Source: Antedon mediterranea
Taxonomy: Eukaryota > Echinodermata > Crinoidea > Comatulida > Antedonidae
Reading direction: 5' to 3'
NCBI RefSeq assembly: GCF_964355755.1
Contig: NC_092675.1
Location: 15,697,312 to 15,761,311 of the forward strand
DNA: 64,000 nt
The notes below the pieces were generated by a model, which saw nothing but the letters and a program-made list of their open reading frames with translations, had not been told where the DNA came from and did not search any database. Below, piece after piece: positions 57,401 through 64,000 of this stretch. How positions within the stretch are numbered: position 1 is the stretch's first letter; each line of letters begins with the position of its first letter. Position numbers and translations under genes: made by a program.

Positions 57401-60400
57401 GCGCTGATTACTAGCTGCATTATGGGAGTATGTTTCCATACGTGTTTGATCCAAAAAATTACTGGGGTAATAATGTTCAGCGCATTGAGAGCTTGCTTAT
57501 ATGAACTATTATTATTATTAATACATGTGCAGAGTGCAGGAGGCTATACAGAGAGAGGGGTCGGTCCGACTGACCCCTCTCTCTGTACAGTATAAGCCAA
57601 TGTCATTATGTAGTCATTGGCTTGAGTTAGGTTTTTATATTTTAGTTAAAGACACCTTCCCTACAATTTTGGACGTTTTGTAAAAATAATACATATATAT
57701 TACTTTAAAAACATTAAACCAGGTCATTCCTTGCCTTAAATGTAAGTTTTATGGTAAATTATGATAAAAAGTGAGAAACAATGCACTACATAAGTAGCTC
57801 GCTGCGATTGACCTCTCGTGAACGGTCTTTAGGCCTAGCCTAGCTAGGCTTAGTTTTGTAGGCCTAGCTGGTAAACATCGGTAACGTACGAACATCGTAC
57901 GCTAGCTATATAGTTAGCCTGACGTTGTATAGTTGCTGCATTAATTGTCTTTCTATTTTTGCCAGACTCCGTTGATACAAATTGGGGAAAACGGTATTTT
58001 CCCTAAAAAGTTAGGAGTCTTCCATTTGTTTTGGCCTCACGATCGATCGAAAAGTGGGTGAATTACAGAAGAAAAACAAAAATATCAATCCGCGCGCAAT
58101 GCATTTTGGGATTTATAGCGGGCCGCTATAATTATTAGAATCAACTTATTTTTCACATTTTTAACCATTGAAAGACGAAAAAAGTTATCGCAATAGGACC
58201 ATATAGTATTATTTTTACATTAAATATAGTTGGTGATCTTAAATTAGATCTAAAAAACGTAGGGAAGGTGTCTTTAATTTGCTAGTTCTTTTTGCATAAC
58301 ATATAGCTAGGGAGGCCTAGGGTTAGCAAGCTACGCTCGCGCTAACCGCTCGCCAATTCGCCAATGGCGACTGGAGTCTCCATTTGGCGAAAATAATTAT
58401 TGCCTCGTTCGCCAAATTGGCGAAAATACATTTCCAAGCCTAGGCCTAGCCTGGTCGGCGTGACTTCTTATGGGTACTTTCTGACTCGGGTGTACACTTT
58501 TTACCACCACAGCATTTTATGTGACGTCACGATCGCCGTGTTCATTTTTTTAGTTCTGTTTAAACATGCGCAGAGCGTGCCTCGATGACGTTTTAATGAC
58601 ACACAGTTAATGTGATTGGTTCGTGGCCGGCCGTCGTCGACGTGATGATGAGCGAATAAAAGGGGAAGTCCCTATTCTTCGACGTAGAAAATGAACTTCG
58701 AGAAGAAAATGTAAACAGAAACATGTGGACGAATACTTCCGTAAACGAGGCTGTTCTGTTATTTAAAAAGGGGAATTTTAAATTTAACAAAGTAATTACC
58801 TCAATAGTATAATGTTAACATGTTTAATTTTATTTCCCTTTCGATTATTCTAACCGAAAGTTGCGCTTTAAATTGAATACTGTAGCTAAGAAACAGCGTA
58901 TACTGCAACGGCAACCCTGGCCAAAGCGCGTTACGGCCGCTGCGTAGCAAATTCAAAGCTTCTTAAATTTCTGCGGTACATTTCTTGTTTTATATAATAG
59001 ATTGATAAATATTCCACTTATTAAATAATTTAATAAATCGGTAAAATTGACGTTTAGAAGCAAATATTCCATGATGAGAGGCGACATTTTTCGACATGCC
59101 TCGTGTGCGGCGAAGACTAGTTCAGAAAATGGAACAGTCCACTGCGGGGGTTATCCAATCATTAATTAACGCGCTAATACAATGCATACCATGCACATTG
59201 CCTGGGCGACGGTAATTTAGTAATAAGCGGAGAACTGAATATGGTAAACACTGATATTTATGGTAGGGATTATTTTTTTCAGGAGTTGGCCTTGTTGGCC
59301 TCTTCGCACGAGGTCCACGCAAAGTCAAATAAAACGATGTGTTTTATCAAACAGAAATATAAATTAGCTTCAATTCAATACTAAATTAGCCAGATTTTGA
59401 TAATGAGAAAGACTCAAAAATTCAATTTTTATCGTTAAAATTGACATTTGAGGCGGATGTACATAATAATAATAACCGATTTACATATCAAAATAAAGAG
59501 TATATAAAGCCTGATAACATGCAACAAAAATTACTCCACCACCTATTATGGACCTCGTGCGATCGGGTGCGAAAATGGGTAGGTGTTTTCCAAAGTTATT
59601 TTTAGCGCGCAGATTTCGGCTCGCCGGCTTTTGTACCTCATTTTTAACTCGCGTTTTCTATTAAAATATTTAATAAACATAGATTATAAATATATAAAAA
59701 TAATCCCTTAAACAAGATCTTTCCAGGCATATAATTTTTATTCTCATGGGTACATAAGGAATAGTATATTTTTAACTTCAAAGACACGTCACTTTTTGAA
59801 ATTTCACGAACGTGTTAAAATCACGGTAACGAAAATCAGGTTCATTGGGATACCTAATAATAATATAAATGTAAAAGAAATAAAATTTTAAAAAATACAT
59901 GCATTATTTATTTAATAAACATTTTTTCGAATTTTTATGGTTTTTTAAATTTGGCTAATGTTTTTCAAAACCTTTCGCCATTTTGGCGAACTAAAATTTG
60001 ACCTTAGCGCGAGCGTAGAGCAAGAGGTTAGGCCTTGGTTAAATTTATACTTTTAGAACTGCCGAGACTGCCGCCTTGGCAAATTTAAGGCTGACCTTTT
60101 TTTCTGAATTTCGTGGGCTGTATATGGATCGTAAATACACGTAATATTTATATGAAATGCAAAAAGATGTAGACAGCCCTCTCCTATTACCACGCTATCT
60201 GATGAATAGGGTAAATCCTTTAAAAAAAATGTTCGCGGGTAGAATTTTTTTTTTTTGGAAAAAAATTCCACCCGGGCGCTCGACCAGAAACAAGCTATTT
60301 TTTTTATTTTGGCCTTGGAATAAAATATGGTTTTTATAATATTACCCATGAAATTTGTCAGCTGCCTTTATACTATTAATTTTAGTACAGAACCATATCA

Positions 60401-63400
60401 TATAAAAGCATACAAAATATCTATTCTGCTGGTACTATGGGATAGCAAAATTCACTAAAATGAGATTTAAATATAAGTATTTAAAAAACTAAAGGGTATG
60501 ATTTTCATACAGCGAGCATGTTTTATATCCAGGCACTGTTTATAATGACACCCAGGGGATTTTAGGGGCAAGGCCATTTGGCTTCCGGTTTTCGTTGATT
60601 TGAGGGGTACAGTACCAAGGCAAAATGGGAGGGCACCAAGGCCAAAATGAAAAAAATATTTTAACTATTATAAATAAGAAAATATTACTGCTTCGTATTG
60701 ATCGTAGGGTTAGTAAACGCCATTGTCATCGCCTTTAGAAGCATGGACAATGCAAACAATGTATTGTCTACTAGCTTTAGATAGGATTTTAATTAGCGAA
60801 CAATAATTAAAATCCTATCTAAAGCTAGAAGACGTCAATTTTTTTAGCCGCCCTACGCATCGGCTATAATTTGGCCAGACATCCGCCGACAAGACAGCAT
60901 CGGGCCCGTGGGCCTTGGCTCACGCAGAGAGAGTTTCGGCGGCCTACACTATAAATGATATAATCCTACCTTGGGTTAGCGAATTATAAAAACAACGACA
61001 CCTAGGCTAGGACACCTAACAACATATGCAAAATGAATATATTCCATGTTAAGATTTAATATACCGGTACCGTATATTTCGATGTATAAGTCGCACTTTT
61101 GACACGCAAATTTGACCTCTAAATTAAGGGTGCGTCTTATACACCGAACATAAATGCCTCACCACACAGATTGTACATATAGGCCTAGGCTATCGTCACC
61201 TCGTTTGCTAGGCCTGAGTAGGCTAGGCCTAGCTACAGTAACTAACTAACGTAACGGCAACCTGCTTCTGCCTAGTTTTCAAGGCATTTTAGCATGATGT
61301 TATACTATGATGAAAAGATTTGTTCATTATGGCGATAAAATTTCATTTGTAAACGTTTACGTACGATTGGAATAGTATTTATTTATACAGTAGTTATACG
61401 CACGATCGCCGTACCCCCAGCGCAAGCCCTTCTTGGCGGCCACATGGTGTACGGTATTCGACTAGTATATTCTCCAGGTGATTATAGCATGGACCTAGCG
61501 TACACACTTCTCGGATACATAGATACTAATCGAATACGATTGTCCGTGAAAACGTGCGCCCTCTCGAAATGATCGAGCGAGGCTAGCCCACACGTACATG
61601 TTACACACACGGTCATGCACTCGATGTTGCGGCTGTTGAGGCTGGGCGCGGCCGAGCCTAGGTAAGAAAAAACCTAAATAAAGGACGCCGTTGCAGATAT
61701 AACAAAATATATTATTACAATAATATTGATTACAATTTAAAAAAACATTGTTTTGATGAAATATAAGGTGCGTCTTATACACAGACGATATAAAAAATAC
61801 CGATATTTTACTCTCAGTTAGGGGGTGCTTCTTATACACAGGTGCGACTTATACACCAAAATATACGGTAGGCCTTTTAAATAATTATTACACCATGAGT
61901 AAAGAAAAAGTGACTTAATTTGGTAACAAATTCCATGATTCCATGAATATATAACAAATATTTAAGAAACAGTCTTAATAGTTTTCAAAGGTTAAGCCTT
62001 TTATTATGAACAAAGAAAACCTGAAAAACAGGGATAGGATGTTTAACTGAAAGTCACTTCCTTAGGGGAATCAGGATATGATAAATGATTTTTTAATTTA
62101 GGAGAAACAACAAAGATATAGAACAATTAATTGTTAACAATAAATGCCTATCTGGAACAACAGAGCACAAATACTTGGGTGTAACTATAGACGATCAATT
62201 TAGTTGGAACAAGCATACCCAAAGTGTATTCTAAAGCTAGTCAACGCCTATTTTTTCTTAGGAAACTAAAGAAATTTAATGTTGGACAAGATATGCTATT
62301 CCTATTTTACCAGAAATCTGTAAAATATGTAAAATAACTAAAGCAGCATGTAAAATAATTGGTGTAGGAATTGAAAGTATATGTAATCTTTGTGATAAAA
62401 CGGCTCTTAATAAATTGTAAGCACAAAAATTGGCGTAAGGAAAAAATTGCCGAAAGGACAAAAATTGGCGCAAGGACAAATTGCATGGCGTACAGTCTAA
62501 CTAAATGTAAACGTTGAGGGCAGCATGCAACCACTACGCAACTTAACAGGAAACGAAACTTCTGTGGCGTGACACTTTCGAGTATTGTTCAAATTGTATG
62601 GCATCTCTACATAACCCATCTAAAATATATTGCACTTGATTTACATTAATTTCCTCATTTTCGAGAGAAGTTGCAAGGCCCTGAATTCTGTTTCTAAAGT
62701 TTGTTACAATTCTCGCTTCCATGATTATTTTGTTAACCTCCCCCCCCCCCCCTCCCCAGCAGAGTGGTTTTAGTCACGCGGATTTAAAATACTATGCTGC
62801 CCTCAACGTTTAAATTTAGTTTGACTGTACGCCAAATTTTGTCCTTACGGCAATTTGTCCTTACGGCAATTTAACCATACGGCAATGTGTGAATTATGTC
62901 GCCATTAGTTTGGCTTACGAGAGCGGAATTGTTCGTACGGCAACGTTCGTCTATTTTGGCCCTAATGGCCACCCATAGAAACAGGCCCTTAGTAACAAGC
63001 ACATGGTATGTGGAACTATATTATCTTGGTTTTATCACATTATATTATCTTGGTGTAGGAAGAAAAAACATTTTGAGGTCAAAAGAGGCTTAACTACAAA
63101 AATAAGGTTGAAAATGGTAGGTCATTGAGCCTTCCGAGGGTTTTGTAGTAAACAAAAGCTATACGCGCTAGACGATAGCAATCTTTTAACCACTATATCC
63201 ACATTTTTGGTTGAATGAAATGGAAATAAAAAATACTTTATCTTATAGAATAATAGGTAAATAAATATTTACTCAAAAGGATATTTTCATAATTTATTTT
63301 CAGAATAATGACCTAATAAAAAGTGTTTACCAATGTGCGCGCTGGCGCGCTGTTTAATCGTGCTAATGAAAATGGAGTCGGCTCTCGGTATCCCTAATTT

Positions 63401-63622
63401 TAGTGTTTGTTGCCAGCCTAAATTTAATATTACATCACTAAAAAAATACTATTGCAATGCACTACTGTAGCTATCGTACCTGTGAATGGTTGTTAAGTAA
63501 ATGTAATTAATTGTGTACATTAATTAATAATTATGGTCCTATGGATACTTACCATATCCCTTTCCAAAAACATCCCTTGAGGTTTTGCCAAGATCAGCAT
63601 AAACTGGTGGTACATTTGCCAT
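42406..63622 (-). CDS. VDAC2: Voltage-dependent anion channel (mitochondrial porin), complete, 8 coding exons
   Basis: Join of exons 63622-63553, 55688-55639, 47203-47119, 46902-46782, 44565-44455, 44310-44194, 43173-42965 and 42497-42406 (855 nt, 284 residues plus TAA). Every junction has GT..AG and phases agree. The protein is a 19-strand outer-membrane beta barrel that passes ATP/ADP and other metabolites. It starts [20 protein letters not shown] (the N-terminal helix inside the pore), has [10 protein letters not shown] with Glu74 at the place of human VDAC1 Glu73, the GLK motif (residues 95-97, [14 protein letters not shown]), [36 protein letters not shown], and ends GLGLELEA. Usual length is about 283. 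An oddity is KYSCTEYG where vertebrates have KYRWTEYG. The family is certain. The paralogue name is a convenience: invertebrates often have a single VDAC, so read the symbol as VDAC-like. Confidence 0.95.
42965..43173 (-). CDS. VDAC2: VDAC coding exon 7
   Basis: Largest coding exon, 209 nt. Codes [60 protein letters not shown] and [10 protein letters not shown] (shared Gly). Acceptor CACCTACAG, donor GTAAAC. The open frame continues into intron 7, which is read-through and not extra coding sequence. Confidence 0.94.
44194..44310 (-). CDS. VDAC2: VDAC coding exon 6
   Basis: Codes [20 protein letters not shown] and [18 protein letters not shown](V). Acceptor TTTCTATCAG, donor GTAAGT; phase 2 to phase 2. 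Confidence 0.94.
44455..44565 (-). CDS. VDAC2: VDAC coding exon 5
   Basis: Codes (G)[19 protein letters not shown] and [18 protein letters not shown]. Acceptor CATTTTTCAG, donor GTAATG (a weaker donor than its neighbours). Intron 5 is only 144 bp. Confidence 0.93.
46373..46590 (+). repeat. Dispersed repeat in VDAC intron 4, relative of 26060-26500
   Basis: GGTGTCATATTGGCTGATAA, ACAGCCTTCTTTCTCCTTTC, CACCCCAGCCACCATCAACA, ACTGGGTGATGTG in the same orientation as at 26 kb. An adjacent block at 46605-46700 (GGTTGAGTGAATTCAGGGAT, CTTAATTCCATGGTTTGTTA) recurs at 49869-49966. Confidence 0.6.
46782..46902 (-). CDS. VDAC2: VDAC coding exon 4
   Basis: Codes (G)[17 protein letters not shown] and [20 protein letters not shown], then QT(G). 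Contains the conserved Glu (residue 74) and the GLK motif. Donor GTAAGT. Confidence 0.95.
47119..47203 (-). CDS. VDAC2: VDAC coding exon 3
   Basis: Codes [20 protein letters not shown] and TKYSCTEY(G). Acceptor AAAACACAG, donor GTAAGC; intron 3 is 216 bp. Confidence 0.93.
47230..48585. repeat. Direct duplication split by an inverted copy of the 26-kb repeat, VDAC intron 2
   Basis: TTGCAATTTAAATGATTGAA, AAAGTTATGGT and GGTTATAACTTTT occur at about 47300-47420 and again at about 48210-48350. Between them, 47690-48125 is the reverse complement of the repeat seen at 26060-26500 and 46373-46590 (CCAATATGACACCTATTCAT). Confidence 0.6.
48746..50273. mobile_element. Harbinger-type MITE, TTA-flanked, copy A
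   Basis: TIRs CGCCCGTATTCTTAAACCGG and CCGGTTTAAGAATACGGGCG, continuing through GACTTTAGTCGTAGTTCGA. Flanked by TTA on both sides (48743-48745, 50274-50276). The related copy at 56274-57200 is flanked by TAA. 3-bp TWA duplications are characteristic of PIF/Harbinger. The 584-bp excess over copy B is the nested element 49520-50103. It carries a 73-codon frame (49042-49263) of no recognised kind, shared with copy B as an altered reading. Confidence 0.85.
49520..50103. mobile_element. TIR element nested inside the Harbinger-type MITE
   Basis: TIRs CAGCCCACGGAATTC and GAAATTCGTGGGCTG; flanking CCTTTG at 49514-49519 and 50104-50109. Copy B of the MITE has one CCTTTG and no insert, a clean empty site. 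Subterminal AAGGTCGGCAA/TTGCCGACCTT hairpins are prominent. The CAG start suggests hAT, but the duplication is 6 bp, not 8. A diverged end of the same family lies at about 59995-60118. Confidence 0.8.
51179..53410. mobile_element. Tc1/mariner-like non-autonomous element, TA-flanked, 2.2 kb
   Basis: TIRs CAGTACAGGACAGAATTATT and AATAATTCTGTCCGGTACTG (one mismatch), flanked by TA (51177-51178, 53411-53412). Subterminal regions are rich in CAACGCGTT-like words on both sides. No transposase frame seen. It holds a pogo-like MITE (52191-52376). Joining the flanks restores the Helentron sequence as in copy 1. Confidence 0.75.
52191..52376. mobile_element. pogo/Tigger-type MITE, 186 bp, TA-flanked, second copy
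   Basis: CAGTCAACTCTCCCAATACC ... GGTATTGGGAGAGTTGACTG with TA flanks. It differs from 41420-41571 mainly by a 34-bp partial duplication of the left terminus (a second CTCTCCCAATACCAGACTTT). Confidence 0.82.
53960..54066 (-). repeat. Lone end of a pogo-like element
   Basis: Read on the minus strand, ACCGTATTTTCCGGAGTATA followed by GGTCG resembles the ACCGTATATTT...GTATAAGTCGCAC terminus of the element at 61070-61868. No second terminus is nearby. Confidence 0.4.
54450..55470 (+). repeat. Diverged direct repeat in VDAC intron 2, relative of 58930-59880
   Basis: Shared blocks in the same order: TAAAGCCTGATAACATACAA with CAAAAATTA, TCGTGCGATCG, AAATCGGCTCG, CGCATTTTCTCGGC and CATTGGGATACCTA. 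Intervening sequence is diverged. No coding content recognised. Confidence 0.5.
55639..55688 (-). CDS. VDAC2: VDAC coding exon 2
   Basis: 50 nt; codes (G)[16 protein letters not shown], the first barrel strand. Acceptor TTTTGTTTAG, donor GTGAGT. It lies between two 8-kb repeat-filled introns and is too short to show as a long open frame. Confidence 0.93.
55692..56270. other. VDAC intron 1, left part; nothing recognised
   Basis: Overlapping plus-strand frames at 55717-56018 are low-complexity (Phe-rich) and have no domain. No element ends seen. Confidence 0.4.
56274..57200. mobile_element. Harbinger-type MITE, TAA-flanked, copy B
   Basis: The same TIRs as 48746-50273 (CGCCCGTATTCTTAAACCGG), flanked by TAA at 56271-56273 and 57201-57203. 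927 bp, uninterrupted, and closely similar to copy A minus its insert, so the two moved within a short time of each other. Confidence 0.87.
57233..57521 (+). mobile_element. tRNA-derived SINE
   Basis: The head has an A box TGGCGCAGTGTGTTGG (57240-57255) and a B box GGTTCGAATCC (57283-57293), followed by a body with TTGCCTCTCTCCACCCAGGT and GTATAAATGGGAACCCGG, and a TTA-type short tandem tail (ATTATTATTATTAAT). Pol III promoter, body and short-repeat tail make a SINE2-type element, probably mobilised by a LINE with the same kind of tail. Confidence 0.72.
57547..57587. repeat. Perfect hairpin, 16-bp arms, GC-rich
   Basis: TACAGAGAGAGGGGTC (57547-57562), 9-nt loop GGTCCGACT, GACCCCTCTCTCTGTA (57572-57587). 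Confidence 0.9.
57650..58273. mobile_element. piggyBac-type MITE, TTAA-flanked, 624 bp
   Basis: TIRs AGACACCTTCCCTAC and GTAGGGAAGGTGTCT between TTAA at 57646-57649 and TTAA at 58274-58277. TTAA target duplication is specific to piggyBac and a few relatives. No coding frame. Confidence 0.78.
58310..60118. repeat. Composite repeat region in VDAC intron 1
   Basis: The edges carry GGTTAGCAAGCTACGCTCGC (58320) and AGCGCGAGCGTAGAGCAAGA (about 60006), an imperfect inverted pair. The right edge continues into AGGTTAGGCCTTGG...TTCGTGGGCTG, a relative of the nested element at 49520-50103. Within lies the 58930-59880 relative of 54450-55470. GGCGAA/TTCGCC words are dense at both ends. No gene. Confidence 0.45.
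60766..60833. ncRNA. Long near-perfect hairpin (25-bp perfect stem), small-RNA-precursor-like
   Basis: CTAGCTTTAGATAGGATTTT plus AATTA (60771-60795), loop GCGAACAA (60796-60803), then an exact reverse complement (60804-60828). A further GTCT/AGAC extends the stem beyond one A-A mismatch. The size suits a small-RNA precursor, but miRNA precursors usually have bulges and a longer stem, so a recent inverted duplication or a tiny fold-back element is at least as likely. Confidence 0.35.
61070..61868. mobile_element. pogo/Tigger-like non-autonomous element, TA-flanked, 799 bp
   Basis: TIRs CCGTATATTTCGATGTATAA and TTATACACCAAAATATACGG, with TA at 61068-61069 and 61869-61870. Subterminal GTCGCAC/GTGCGAC and GGTGCGTCTTATACAC repeats occur on both sides. 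The 114-codon frame at 61495-61839 shows no transposase motif. Confidence 0.72.
62071..62320 (+). pseudogene. Non-LTR reverse transcriptase fragment, frameshifted
   Basis: The plus strand reads [43 protein letters not shown], then after a one-base shift near 62229 [39 protein letters not shown] and Q(R)L(Y/F)FLRKLK are typical of the region following the RT fingers and palm in CR1/Rex/RTE-type LINEs. Both ends are missing. It is a different family from the two larger LINEs in the window. Confidence 0.75.
62415..62892. mobile_element. Element with about 95-bp inverted repeats built from TTGCCGTAAGGACAAA units
   Basis: The left arm (about 62425-62525) reads TTGGCGTAAGGA, TTGGCGCAAGGACAAATTGC, GGCGTACAGTCTAACTAAAT, GTAAACGTTGAGGGCAGCAT. 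The right arm (about 62792-62890) is its imperfect reverse complement. The outer part of each arm is two to four tandem copies of TTGCCGTAAGGACAAA. The centre is about 265 bp with a C-run. No coding frame. Confidence 0.7.
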
Positions 63623-63634
63623 TTTAATTTTGTT
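63553..63634 (-). CDS. VDAC2: VDAC first coding exon with 12-nt 5' UTR
   Basis: Codes [20 protein letters not shown] and KGY(G) from the ATG at 63622-63620. The ATG has A at -3 and G at +4. The sequence upstream, TTTTATTGCAG at 63645-63635, is a good acceptor, so the 12 nt AACAAAATTAAA before the ATG are 5' UTR and a noncoding exon lies further up. Its donor may be TTG|GTAAAT at about 63712, which is tentative. The coding part is 63553-63622; donor GTAAGT. Confidence 0.9.
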
Positions 63635-63640
63635 CTGCAA

Positions 63641-64000
63641 TAAAATAAAAATATCAAACAATAGCAATAGGCCTATTCATATTTAATAATTTAGTCTAAT
63701 TAGTAATTTACCAATTTATTAAGCCTAGGGGCTAGGCCTGTCTGTGTGTGTGGTGTAAAAAATACGCCGTGGTTAGGATTCCGGCACCGGAACTCAACTG
63801 CCCACCGTTAGGGAATCCGACACGCTATTGCGCATGCCCAGAGCAAGGTAATCGGCGACTCTCTATACTTTTATCAACAGCGATGGATCATTTCATAGCT
63901 GCGCCACACGGCGAACTAGCCTAGATGCCTATTAAGACGGGATCCACTAATCTAGGGCTACCAGTTAGACGTGACCAGTGGGCCTATTTATTTTGTAATT
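63641..64000 (-). other. VDAC upstream region, probably noncoding exon 1 and promoter
   Basis: More GC-rich and CpG-rich (63760-63960) than the surroundings, as expected for a housekeeping promoter. No coding frame. A possible first-exon donor is GTAAAT at about 63711. Confidence 0.35.
63829..63840. promoter_or_regulatory. NRF-1-like site upstream of VDAC
   Basis: TGCGCATGCCCA matches the NRF-1 consensus (YGCGCAYGCGCR) at 11 of 12 positions. It lies about 200 bp upstream of the first coding exon, next to an ACCGGAACT (ETS-like) word at 63787-63795. NRF-1 commonly activates nuclear genes for mitochondrial proteins. The transcription start is unknown, so promoter status is inferred. Confidence 0.4.

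Noticed and set aside
61495-61839. 114-codon minus-strand frame as a transposase
   Set aside because: Lies inside a TA-flanked element but has no DDE or HTH motif and overlaps the terminal repeats.

Overview
This is animal nuclear DNA: AT-rich, intron-bearing and crowded with transposons. The high density of the motif AGGCCTA, the repeat types and the deuterostome-like VDAC suggest a marine deuterostome, most likely an echinoderm. That is a judgement from texture and not a proof. Only two host genes can be supported, both on the minus strand and each reaching or nearing a window edge.

Layout. At 1-176 lies the 5' coding end of a rhodopsin-type GPCR (N-terminus plus transmembrane helix 1), which runs off the left edge. 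From about 0.8 to 41.5 kb there is no recognisable host gene, only repeats: a Helentron-like copy (860-2459), a MITE (4127-4290), two inverted copies of an unknown 1.2-2 kb family (8697-10762 and 30105-31298), a 55-bp minisatellite (13274-13945), and an L1/Tx1-clade LINE remnant (14075-16175) with related fragments at 28.4-29.2 kb. A large inverted satellite block spans 18.6-25.5 kb. It has about 29 units of roughly 106 bp in one orientation and about 18 in the other, around a second tandem array that holds a hammerhead-ribozyme-like motif. A nearly complete CR1-like LINE (32425-40060) has its ORF2 split by a 3.0-kb fold-back element with roughly 0.8-kb inverted arms.

From 42.4 to 63.6 kb lies a complete VDAC (mitochondrial porin) gene on the minus strand. 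I reconstructed eight coding exons (855 nt, 284 codons plus stop) from splice sites and protein similarity. Its two large introns (8.4 and 7.9 kb) are filled with nested elements. In intron 2 a Helentron-like element (48586-53923) contains a Harbinger-type MITE, which contains a further TIR element. The same host also contains a TA-flanked Tc1/mariner-like element, which contains a pogo-like MITE. Intron 1 holds a second Harbinger-type MITE, a tRNA-derived SINE, a TTAA-flanked piggyBac-type MITE, a TA-flanked element of 799 bp, a very clean 25-bp hairpin, a broken LINE RT fragment and a long-TIR element.

The most unusual structures are (1) the inverted minisatellite whose every unit encodes a 17-bp-stem hairpin and whose centre carries a hammerhead-like core, (2) Helentron-like copies whose 5' palindrome differs between copies yet is matched by a copy of the same sequence at their own 3' end, and (3) the fold-back element with an unexplained 161-codon ORF. 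The only gene-regulatory observation I would defend is an NRF-1-like site upstream of VDAC, which would fit a nuclear gene for a mitochondrial protein.
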